Source: Procambarus clarkii
Taxonomy: Eukaryota > Arthropoda > Malacostraca > Decapoda > Cambaridae
Direction of reading: 5' to 3'
DNA: 64,000 bases
Assembly (NCBI RefSeq): GCF_040958095.1
Contig: NC_091217.1
Span: forward strand, 7,297,344-7,361,343
The translations under genes and the position numbers were made by a program. Positions 10,807-20,721 of this stretch are shown here, piece after piece (position 1 is the first letter of the stretch; each line of letters starts with the position of its first letter). The notes under the pieces are model-generated. The model was not told where the DNA came from, searched no databases, and worked only from the letters and a program-made list of their open reading frames with translations.

Positions 10807-11109
10807 GAGGACAAGGAGAGAGCTGACTCTTAGCACGTACTAAGAGCGGGAACACCGTGAGGACACTTGCCACCACGCCGCCTCCAGCCCCTCACCACAC
10901 ATGCCGTGGTGTTAAAATATGGGTTTAATTTACATGAATAGTTTCCAAATACCTATCCAGCACTTTATTAAATGTCTAAATTGAATTTGCACCTACGACA
11001 TCGGTTGGTAATTTATTCCAATATTATAATTCCAGTTGTCGGGAATGGCCTCCCCCCCCCCCCCCCCCATCCTTCTGTAAGTCTTTGTACAAGTCCCGGG
11101 TACCCTTTG

Positions 11110-11350
11110 TGCTGCTAGATAGAAAGGAGCATCAGGTGAAAGGAAACGGGCTCAACCGTTTCGGTCTCGCCCTGGAATTGCACCGTGACCCCTGTGTTGT
11201 GACCCCTAGGAGGTACCCCTACTATTCCAACTATCCTTTCCCCCCCCCACCCCGCCACAGCCCCCGTCCCATCCCAAATCCTTATCCCTTCCAAGTGCTA
11301 TATAGTCGTAATGGCTTGGCGCTTTCCCATTTTCCCTATGCCCAGAAACC
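11110..11350. mobile_element. Composite of two SINE-type fragments
   Basis: 11110-11200 is the reverse SINE body (ctgctagatagaaaggagca, ggtgaaaggaaacgg). 11255-11345 carries GTCCCATCCCAAATCCTTAT and ggcttggcgctttcccat, shared with 24130-24210. Confidence 0.6.
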
Positions 11351-11429
11351 ACCTGCCAAGTTTGTATTGCGTGCAGGTGCCTACACTCAACCCACTCACC
11401 CCACTCAACCCACATCTGGAAAAAATAAG

Positions 11430-11510
11430 TGTCAACGTTTCGGTCCGTCCTGGACTGTCGTCAACTTGACAGTGGTTCAGGATGGACCGAAACGTCGCCA
11501 CTTCCCTTAT
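11430..11510. mobile_element. Small inverted pair of the foldback-family core
   Basis: AACGTTTCGGTCCGTCCTGG and its complement CAGGATGGACCGAAACGTCG face each other around gtcaacttgac, giving a compact hairpin. Confidence 0.65.
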
Positions 11511-11689
11511 TTTCAGATGAATGAATTGGGTGCCAAATTTTCAGGACCGTTATTGAGTGTGTGAATGTAGGTCTCGTGAGGCTCATGCCATTACGGCTCT
11601 GAGACTCACCTGTCTACACCTGAATGTGTAGACAGGTGACCCCTTGGAGTATTATTAATCCGTGTATTAAATCCGTGTATTAAATCCGT

Positions 11690-11690
<1 letters not shown>

Positions 11691-11741
<51 letters not shown>
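11691..11741. repeat. (ATT)n microsatellite
   Basis: About 17 ATT units in sequence flanked by repeated aatccgtgtatta words. Confidence 0.93.
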
Positions 11742-12092
11742 CCGTGTATTAAAAGTGTGTGCATGTAGGTCTCGTGAGGCTCATGTCATTACGGCTCTGA
11801 GTCTCACCTGTCTCACCTGTCTACACCTGTCTACACCTGAACGTCTTCAAATATAAAATCCGCGAAATTTATCCTTGTATTAAAGGCTTCTGTTACGTCT
11901 CCAAGTTTTCATTTACGCTTCTTCAAAGAAATTACATTTATAGATCCGCGTCTTCCTTTATAAGATTTATATCTTGATGTCAGGTTAATTGGACTTGTTT
12001 GTATTTACTCATACCTGTGTCTTTAGTTTGTGTAATAGGGCGTCACCTGCATGTCAAGTGAGGTCTGACCAATACAGTAAGAATAAGAAATA

Positions 12093-12312
12093 TTGTCGGA
12101 ACAACCGTGGACATCTTCAAGAGGAAACTAGATTTATTCCTCCAAGGAGTGCTGGATCAGCCGCGCTGTGGTGGGTATGTGGGCCTGCGGGCCGCTCCAA
12201 GCAACAGCCTAGTGGACCAAACTCTCACAAGTCAAGCCTGGCCTCGGGCCGGGCTTGGGGAGTAGAAGAACTCCCAGAACCCCATCAACCAGGTAATACT
12301 CAGGTGAGGTGT
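12093..12312 (+). mobile_element. LINE-type C-terminal tail fragment
   Basis: The frame IVGTTVDIFKRKLDLFLQGV, then DQPRCGGYVGLRAAPSNSLV, is a tail that I recognise as very frequent in decapod repeats next to LINE reverse transcriptase. A related DQLACNS tail occurs at about 42893. A stop ends the frame near 12260. Confidence 0.55.
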
Positions 12313-12349
12313 AAACGTCATTGAAATAGTGGCGATAACTAGGAGGAGG

Positions 12350-12605
12350 TTACGGGCTCACCATAGCCCGTGCTACATGGACACCTCGTTCTGAGTAGCT
12401 AAATCTGAAACAACAAACATAGGAGGAGGGCCCACAGCACCGCTTTTGCGCCAGGTAAGTCCACTACGGGCTCACCATAGCCCGTGCTACTTGGAACTTG
12501 TTCTGAGTAGCTGAATCTATAGCAACAAAACAACAGTAGGAGGAGGGGTTACGGGCTATTCATGCCCGTGCCACCTCTTGGGTGGCTTAATCTTTATCAA
12601 TCAAT
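12350..12605 (+). mobile_element. Cluster of three ultra-short retroposons
   Basis: Copies start at about 12350, 12464 and 12549. The first is flanked by taggaggagg on both sides (12340-12349, 12420-12429). The third is flanked by taggaggagg (12537-12546) and caggaggagg (12606-12615). The third is the most diverged (TACGGGCTATTCATGCCCGT) but keeps the stem-loop. Confidence 0.75.
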
Positions 12606-12615
12606 CAGGAGGAGG

Positions 12616-13684
12616 GTATGGAGGACTAGGAGTGTTTTACCCCTTATTTTACCCCTTCCCCTACAACCCTTTAAACTCAGCGTTTCCCTTTATCCCCCTT
12701 TTCATTTCTTGTACCCCGGACTCTTTTCTTCCTTTTTTCACATATTTTTCCCTTTGCCTCTCACCTTCACACATTTCCCTCAGCCCTTGCCTACCATCTG
12801 AGGGGAGTCACGGGGGGTCACTTTGCACTAAGAAGACCATTAGCTTCCCCTTGGGTGTTGTAGAGGGTAGCAAGGAGAAATGGATTCACTAGCAACCTTT
12901 CCTCGTCTCCCCTCTCTTACTTATTCTCCTCCTCCTCCTCTCCCTATTACTACTTCCCTCCTCCCTATCTCGCCACTCTCTCTCCCCTCTCTCCCTATCC
13001 CCCAGCCGCTCACTGCCCCTCACATAGACCCTTCGTCAAACTGACCTGCAATATGTTCTCATCACGCCTGTCTGAGCTACTCTCTCCCCTCTGACTCGCT
13101 CTGCACCACCGGATTGATACCGGGAAGACCCTCCCTCTTCCACGTCCTCTCCCCTCCCTCCCTCCCTGTCTCTGCGCCTCTCCCTCTCTTCCACCGTATC
13201 TAAAGCTTTTGTTTCAATTTGCTGAGTTTCATACATTATCTTACATGTGTTCGTGATGCTGGATTCTTCTTTTAAGATGAGATGTCTTGTCTTGCTGTTC
13301 GTCTTCTGCTCACTGCTTATTCCTCACACTTCACCTGCATCATATTTCTTGCTCCCTCATTTATCATCTTGTTCTGGTTCTCTCATCTATCTCCCTATAT
13401 CATCTATCCTATTTGCCCCTACTACCTCCCTCTTACATTTTATGATAAAAATAATGTTCACTTCCTCCTTTCATCTCCCTTTATCCCAACCTCCCTTCTA
13501 CCCCTTTTCTTCCCTCCTTCCCTCCCTCTTTGAGATGCAGGAGAGGTGTGGTGAGGTCCCATAAAGGTGAGGATGGCGGCCCAGGTTGGGAGCCGGAGTG
13601 GTGCCATGTCGAGGGACTCGGGCATAGGGAGGTGGGAGTGTTGCCTCCAGAGAGAGCGAGGGCGACCCACGACCCTGGGTCTCC
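12616..13684. other. Pyrimidine-rich intergenic stretch
   Basis: Long runs of CCTCTC, CCCTT and TCTCC type. Frames through it give only low-complexity Leu/Pro/Ser peptides. Confidence 0.45.
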
Positions 13685-13800
13685 ACCAAGGGGGCGTGTG
13701 TGTGGAAAAGGGAAGGGGGCGTGTGTGTAGAAAATGGAAGGGGGCGTGTGTGTGTAGAAAAGGGAAGGGAGCGTGTGTGGAAAGGGGGAGGGGGCTCTTT
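13685..13800. repeat. Short minisatellite (gggggcgtgtgtgtg)
   Basis: About five units of gggggcgtgtgtgtggaaaa plus gggaag. Confidence 0.75.
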
Positions 13801-13821
13801 GTGGGAAAAGCAATTCCTGTG

Positions 13822-13931
13822 CAGGCGATGAGTCACAATAACGTGGCTGAAGTAGTTTGAATCGACTTGAGAATAGTCCAGGACGGACCGAAACGTCGTC
13901 GTCCCGTCACCTTCTAGTGTGTGGTCTGATC
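13822..13931 (+). mobile_element. Short foldback-family retroposon monomer
   Basis: The copy begins CAGGCGATGAGTCACAATAA and ends in gtgtggtctgatc. Its second half is inverted relative to the 32924 copy. Flanks aagcaattcctgtg (13808-13821) and aagcaattcctcgtg (13932-13946) are near identical. Confidence 0.75.
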
Positions 13932-13946
13932 AAGCAATTCCTCGTG

Positions 13947-14887
13947 CTGTGCTCCTTCAGCGCTGCTAAATGATATAACAGTGGACACTGGGGCCGAGCG
14001 GTGCTTCAGTAGGTACTTGACTGTCCGTGAACACAAAGTCCAATGTTGTTAGTTCCTCCTAGCCCCCCTCTACCGTGCTGCTCCACGAAGCATCTGTCAC
14101 CAGTGTCCGGTGTCACGGACCTCCGCCCGGATCCTTCCTTTAACTAGTAATTTCTCTCTGATTAAAGTCACCGAGAATTATAAACTTTATCCTGTGACCA
14201 ACACGTTATGATTGCTGCCCTCTCTGCGACTTTTAGGCTATTTAACTTATTAATCTCGCTGCTGATTTGTCCCCCCAGCTTCTAAATATTACTTTAATCA
14301 GTCGCATCTCATTTTCAAAGTATCTCCCTATTTTGTTCCTCTATCCAATGTGTTTCCCAAGTATCTGTATAATACCTATCTTTATAGTTCCCATTACATC
14401 CTTCCAATTTACCTTTTGTGTTGCTGGGTGGACTGGTAGAGACTGTGTAGGGAAGACGAGCGTGTTGGTTAGTGGACTGGTGAAGGTTCCAATGTGAAAA
14501 TATGAGTATACTTGTAACATACAATAGCCTAGTGTTGAGAGTTGTGATGGTAGTTGTTGTGAAAATAGTGGCGATTACAGTGATGATGGTAGTGGTGGTG
14601 GTAGTAGCGGGGTGGGGGGGGGGGCGTGTAGGGGCGTGGGCGTGGTGTGCCTGGCAGCACTTAAGCCAGCACCCCGCCTACCTGAGGAGAGGTAAAACGG
14701 TTTTAGTGAGCAATACATCCTGGTTTAGGAGACCACGAGGACGAACCCAGGGCTGGGTCTAGCCCCCCGTAGTCGACCTACATCCCCAGGACATCAGGGT
14801 TGAGGTAGAGGGAAACTTGCGATAATTTAGGATACATACAAGAACCTAAGATTACCCCAGATATTCCCAGATATCCCCCAGATATCC
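13947..14887. other. No gene recognised
   Basis: Mixed-composition sequence with a short GGT-rich run (about 14580-14640). No coding or repeat family assigned. Confidence 0.4.
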
Positions 14888-14937
14888 CCAGGTCGAGACA
14901 TTCCACCCCTCAATACCTCTGGAATGTCTCGACTTGG
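14888..14937. other. Perfect 14-bp stem hairpin
   Basis: GTCGAGACATTCCA (14892-14905) and its complement TGGAATGTCTCGAC (14920-14933) surround a 14-nt loop. Pairing can extend four more bases with one G-T pair. Confidence 0.8.
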
Positions 14938-15014
14938 AAAATCAGGGTTGTGGTACACAGACTGCCTCTTGGTGGCAACCTTTATGTCCTAAAGAGTGTA
15001 ACAGAGAGGCACTA

Positions 15015-15225
15015 GTCAGCGCAGTCAGGTCTCAACTGAAAGGTCCCGGGTTTGATTCCTGCGGCGGGACAGACTTTTGATCAACGTTCCTTTCCACCTA
15101 GCAGAAAATATGTAACCAGGAGCTAGGCGACTGTGGTGAGATGCATTCTGGGAAGGTCAGTAATTGGCCTAGAGGGACCTTGATAAGCCTAACAGGCTTC
15201 CTGTTCTTTATTATTGGAAACAATA
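15015..15225 (+). mobile_element. tRNA-derived SINE with hairpin tail
   Basis: The head has gtcagcgcagtcaggtctc and the B-box-like gggtttgattcc. The body has cctagcagaaaatatgtaac, and the tail is gaccttgataagcctaacag with a short hairpin at 15191-15205. Confidence 0.7.
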
Positions 15226-15559
15226 AAGTGACCCATATACTGTAAGGAATTTTATTAATCTCTAATATAACTTCTAAATCTAAATTATCTATAGGTGTAA
15301 GAGAGAGAATGAGTGTGCGAGTGTCCGCTGTTAAGAGACCAGACGTTTGGGGCTAGTCTTGCTCAACTTTACAGGGTGACTAGTGAGGGGTGAGTGACCA
15401 ATATGGGCGGGTCGGGGTCGGCCCCACTGCCCCCATCAAAAGGGAGAGGGCTCTTACGATGAGCCCCAACAACCCCACTGAAAATTTAATATTCACTAGA
15501 GACGGAGTGGGCTTCCACCTGCGAAACCTTTAGGTGCCTGGGCCGGTCCAAACAGCGGG

Positions 15560-15632
15560 CCGACCTGAGAATGGTCCAGGACGGACCGAAACGTCGTCGT
15601 CCCTTCAACTTCTAGTGTGTGGTCTGGTCAAC
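15560..15632 (-). mobile_element. Truncated short foldback-family element
   Basis: The core ATGGTCCAGGACGGACCGAA and tail gtgtggtctggtcaa are present, but the monomer head is absent. No clear target duplication was found. Confidence 0.65.
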
Positions 15633-16079
15633 CGACCCATGGTAGTTATTATTACAAACAACCTTGTAGCGCTTCAGACCTCAAACTGTGTAATAAATGC
15701 AAACAAAATATCCATGGTTGAGTAAAGATGTACAGGTTTCGTAAGTAGACTCTTCAATGCTTGATTAATCTTGGCCAACTTGGATTAATCGTGCAGTTAT
15801 TACGTGTAGCACTAACAAGAGCTGGAGGAGTGACGGGTGGGAGCCAGACGCCCAGCGTGAGAGTAGCGAGACACCAACACGACTTAAGGGAGAGTCATGT
15901 TGAGGCCAACACCATACACGATGTCAAATAGAGATAGAAGAAGCAAAAGGAACAGAAGCCTTTGCAACGGATCCCCGGAGACCAGGAGCTGGAGCACACA
16001 TCCACAGTAACATTCTCTTACCCTATTCAACACCCTGTTTACCCCTCCCCCCCCTCTTCCAGTTTTGCACGTTTACTTT

Positions 16080-16135
16080 AACCTAATGCCTCTGTTTACC
16101 TGGCAGCAAACAGGTTTTTGGGAGTTAGGCAACTG

Positions 16136-16198
<63 letters not shown>

Positions 16199-16279
16199 TA
16201 TACACATATACATATACACATATACATATACACATATACATATACACATATACATATACACATATACATATACATATAT

Positions 16280-16355
<76 letters not shown>

Positions 16356-16372
16356 TTCCTGTCCCCGACAAA
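16080..16372 (+). mobile_element. SINE interrupted by a long TA microsatellite
   Basis: The left part carries ggcagcaaacaggtttttgg and gagttaggcaactg; the right part carries the SINE end cttcctgtccccgac. Between them, 16136-16352 is (TA)n with an inner (CACATATACATATA)n block, where other copies carry the middle and the hairpin. Confidence 0.65.
16136..16352. repeat. (TA)n with inner (CACATATACATATA)n block
   Basis: Two TA tracts surround about six copies of a 14-bp CACATATACATATA unit. It sits inside a SINE (16080-16372). Confidence 0.95.
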
Positions 16373-16970
16373 ACGATTATATTCACCCAGAGATTAATTT
16401 AATTACTTGTATGTATTAGAATCAATGTATTTTACATTTTGAACGACACTTAATCAATTGGCCTTAAAACTTTACAACCCTAACCTTGTAGGGCGCGAAC
16501 TAGGAGTTGACGGGTGGCGTCCGCCTGTCCCTCCCCTGTCCAGGACCGTATGTCAGTGAACAACCGTGTACCTGTGTCGAGACAGCCGCGTGCAGGGTGA
16601 CAGAGAGGGGAGGGGTGGAGTGCCAGGGCCAGCAAGGGGTACCACCCTGCCAGCACGCTCATTCCTATTTAATATTCCTGACCGTTTTTTTTTTTGCGTC
16701 TCTGGGATAATGGCGCTGCATATGGATGTGTCTCTTCACCCCCCCCCCCTCCGTGCCACACCCTTTCCACCCCTTATTCCACACCCTCCACCCTTTCCCC
16801 TCGCCCCTGTTCCACAATCTCCACCCTCCCCCCCTGTTCCACACCCTCCCACCAACCCTGCACCGTGTCACATCCTACACCCCTCCCACACCTAATATCT
16901 CTCTCCCTAGACCCCTTTTACACCTGATGCCAATAACATATACAAAGGCTCCCACGATCAGTTACACGTA

Positions 16971-17035
16971 TTACGGGCTCACCATAGCCCGTGCTACATG
17001 GACATTTCGTTCTGAGTAGGTAAATCTAAAACTAT
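16971..17035 (+). mobile_element. Ultra-short retroposon with perfect 11-bp target duplication
   Basis: It is the same family as 7176-7245. Perfect direct repeats agttacacgta lie at 16960-16970 and 17036-17046. Confidence 0.85.
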
Positions 17036-17624
17036 AGTTACACGTACACAGTACCACACCCACAGTACAGCCAAACTCAAACACCTGCCAAACACTTAGC
17101 AAATACCATAAAATGAAAAACACAAAAGTGAATTGAAAAAAAATAACAAAACAAACACAAAAAAACTATTTCTTCTAGTCAATAACGTTAATTTAAAGTT
17201 CAAATTTGTAACCGAAACATTAGGCTCTCAAATTACTATAAGCTAAAAGTTGTTAACAAGGAATCTAGTTAACCTCGACTCTTCATGCAGCCTAGATGCT
17301 CAGGCACGCATGCGTGAGCCCAACAACGAATCTGATTGTCAAAGACTGATTCGCACAACGAATCGCATTCAGATTCGCACAAGGAATCTGAATGCCTATG
17401 ACGACCCTATCAACCAAATTTTAAGATTTTAACTCCATTTCCCCCCTGACGCCGAAATCCATTTTGTTAACAAATTCGGAATATATAATATTTACAAAAT
17501 ATTCATGGAATGTGTGAAGACCTAAACCTAATTAATTGAGCCGTTATCATGTTCAAATTACCACAAAACCTGTTATCCTAGTGTGTGGTGTCGTAGCCAA
17601 TGTCTTTGAAGTATCATTACCGTA

Positions 17625-17755
17625 CATATGCAACCCACAACAGTTGCCTAACTCCCGGATACCTATTTCAATGCTAGATGAACAGGTCCATCAGATGAAA
17701 GGAAAAGTTACTATCCTACCCGAGGACTGAACTCTATTGTGAGCCGAGGATGTAT
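17625..17755 (-). mobile_element. SINE fragment, minus strand
   Basis: caacagttgcctaactccc, ggatacctatttcaatgcta and atcagatgaaaggaaaag are the SINE body in reverse. Confidence 0.6.
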
Positions 17756-18293
17756 GCTACTGTGCTATAGCGAGAACTATTTAGTTATTAAATATTTCTT
17801 AGTTATCTGGTGTGGGTGGAAACTGGGTAATCAATAAATAAAAAAATAGGGTTTGATTAATATGGCATCGTCTGGCGATATCAAAATTAATTTCATCAAT
17901 ACGCCAGCAATTATCAGCTTAATTTGATGACGCAGTCAAGTGGCTTTTTCCCACTATCTCATTTTTTCTTATTGGGGGGAGGGGGGATAAAAAAAATGGT
18001 TGACACGAGGCTATAACGATCAAAGTCAAAGATAAATAAAATAAATACTCATCAATAGGCTTGAATAAAATTGCATTTCAATTTTTAAACATGTTTCTAT
18101 TTCATGTGAAAGTATTGGTCGCTCAGGGCTATACCGGCAGAGCTCAAACTATCATGATTTAAAAGAATGTATTCAGATGAAATTTGAAGAAAATTTTCAG
18201 TAACATTTTTATTTTGTTTTTAATGTTCCAAATATTAGCTGGTGTTGCCAACGCAAGCTGAGTTGCGTCTTGATGCGTATTGTACACCAGTAA
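17756..18293. other. AT-rich, nothing recognised
   Basis: No open frame with family features and no internal repeat was seen. Confidence 0.4.
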
Positions 18294-18598
18294 GACCAGC
18301 AGGTGTTGACGCACTGCTTGAGGGACTAGCAGGTGTTGACGCACTGCTTGAGGGACTAGCAGGTGTTGACGCGCTGCTTGGGGGGACCAGCAGGTGTTGA
18401 CGCACTGCTTGGGGGGGGGGGACCAGCAGGTGTTGACGCACTGCTTGGGGGGGACCAGCAGGTGTTGACGCACTGCTTGGGGGGGACCAGCAGGTGTTGA
18501 CGCACTGCTTGGGGGGGGACCAGCAGGTGTTGACGCACTGCTTGGGGGGACCAGCAGGTGTTGACGCACTGCTTGGGGGGGGACCAGCAGGTGTTGAG
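18294..18598. repeat. About 31-bp minisatellite, about 10 copies
   Basis: The unit accagcaggtgttgacgcac plus tgcttggggg has a variable G run (4 to 10 G). Confidence 0.92.
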
Positions 18599-18943
18599 GG
18601 TTGTTTTAGTATACCTACTGACCAACACGAGGTACAGTGTTGGGATTTATCCCTCAACTTAATTCCCAGAGTTAATTTAAAAAGACACTATGTAAATTAA
18701 ATAAAAATCTAAGAACTTCACAACGAAAATAATTAATTTTAAAACTGCAGAATTACTCTGTATTAAAATCAACAAACTACAATCATTACTAAAGACATTT
18801 AATGTAACAAAAAGAAATGTGAAAAGGAACATAGCTGATTTCTCAGAGTGGCCCCCTTCTCCTGCAGTTTGATGTGGGGGATAAAAGATTACTGGCAGAA
18901 CCAAGTCGCTGTTCTTGGATATCAGCCAAGAAGGTCCACATTT

Positions 18944-19229
18944 ACTTTAAGAGTGAAATAATTAGTCTTACTTTAAGAGTGAAATAATTAGTCTTACTTT
19001 AAGAGTGAAATAATTAGTCTTACTTTAAGAGTGAAATAATTAGTCTTACTTTAAGAGTGAAATAATTAGTCTTACTTTAAGAGTGAAATAATTAGTCTTA
19101 CTTTAAGAGTGAAATAATTAGTCTTACTTTAAGAGTGAAATAATTAGTCTTACTTTAAGAGTGAAATAATTAGTCTTACTTTAAGAGTGAAATAATTAGT
19201 CTTACTTTAAGAGTGAAATAATTAGTCTA
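18944..19229. repeat. 26-bp satellite-like array, 11 identical copies
   Basis: The unit ttactttaagagtgaaataa plus ttagtc is repeated 11 times with no visible variation. It is AT-rich and non-coding. Confidence 0.95.
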
Positions 19230-20271
19230 ATATAGCGAAAAAACACAAAATTCTTCTCTGTGATCGGCTGCCCAAACCACAATAGTATTGTTGTTGCCTA
19301 GCAACACGTCTTCTATATTGATAAGCATCAAGCTGAGCAAATATTTCGAAATAATTATAATCTAATTTAATATCACAACAATAAATCAAGGTTTAGAAAC
19401 TTTTGATTTACTTGTTTGGGGTAAAAAAAAAAACTGGGATCTGTGAGAAACAGTTGAATGACATGGGTTAGAAATTGATGTCAATTAAGATATTACCAAA
19501 CAGTCACAACTGTACCTGGAATAGGTGCCCAGGTGCCCAGACCGACGTCTTTAACCGACCACATGTTCTTGATGGATAATCCAGCACAGTATTTGGTGGT
19601 GGTGTCTTCTTGATACGCCTTCCTAGGTTAACATGGCGTCTCCCTCCCATATCTGCCCTCGCCAGCGGCGGCCGGGGAATTTGATTTAATTTAATTCAAT
19701 CAGTTAATAATTCGCCAATATGTTTTTGGTTTTAATAAATACCGTAGCATAAACTTCGGTAATTGATAAGTAATACTATATCATTTGAGTCACAGCTTTA
19801 ATAGATCGCAAGCTGGGACTCGTCAGGGGAACGTCCTGAGCCGCCCACGAAGGAGGGTCCACTCTCGAATGCTCCCTTTAAATGAGATTGTGAATTATTT
19901 TCCATATACAGGACGTGGAGTCTTGCGATAAATAATTAATATTTCAGATACAACAGCAGGTCTGTCCAAACATTATGTGACGACACTGTAGTTTGGATGA
20001 GTATTAATAGGCGCGTTATGGTAGCACTGACGCTCACACACACACAATTAGTCTGGTAACACTGACCACCTGCAATCCTTGAGGTTGATTAGCAACAATC
20101 TGGCAACACATTGAGCCTGCTGTAATGACAGTCAGCCGCGTATGGTGCTCATTATGGAACACAAACTTGCATTGCATTATGACCAAGACAAGAATGATAA
20201 AGAATTCCGGTTAGGTTAAAATTCGACCCCCGTCTGTACATCTGTCTGTCTTGACCCACTCACCTGAACAG
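19230..20271. other. No gene recognised; one X-box-like palindrome
   Basis: The only notable short site is GTTGCCTAGCAAC at 19293-19305, which fits an RFX X-box with one-base spacing. The rest is unassigned. Confidence 0.4.
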
Positions 20272-20721
20272 CCAACCCGTCCTCAGACCAAGTCCATTCT
20301 GTCCAGCGGTCGACCCCACAGACGCATTCATCAATTTTAACATTCTGTTCATTCAAAACAGAACTTTTCTTAAATATAAGTTATTATTATTTTATATTAG
20401 CATATTGTGCATATTTAGGCACTGGTTAGGTTAGGTATTTAGTTTCTGCTGGCAATTATTTGTATTTGTTGTACGTGGGTGAAGCATTTATAGCGTTGTG
20501 GTTCGAACAAAATTGGTCAGTGAAGCACTTGTTCCGGAAGTGTTCGAACGTCATTAGTTGTGAGTCGTGTGTAAACCTAAACCGTTTTTCATTCATAAAC
20601 AAGAGGTTTGGCGGGTGCATGGAATCACTTTTGGGCTTTTGTTTGGAGGATGGGCTGATCTCTGTGCCCGAACATTTAATCTATCCGTAGCTCCGAACCT
20701 TCAGGTCTGAGGACGGGTTGG
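20272..20721. mobile_element. 450-bp element with 18-bp perfect terminal inverted repeats
   Basis: CCAACCCGTCCTCAGACC (20272-20289) and its exact complement (20704-20721) bound the element. The inside has an open frame of 76 codons with no recognised domain. No clear target duplication is visible. The right part (from 20360) is copied again at 21542-21903 by the tandem duplication. Confidence 0.65.

Noticed and set aside
18159-18657. Repeat proteins (SSASTPAGPP type)
   Set aside because: These are readings of the 31-bp minisatellite with variable G runs; no start context or splice sites fit.
20460-20690. A 76-codon frame with cysteines, repeated identically at 21642-21872
   Set aside because: It lies within the TIR element, has no recognised domain, no ATG at the proposed start and no splice support. 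The second copy is explained by the tandem duplication.
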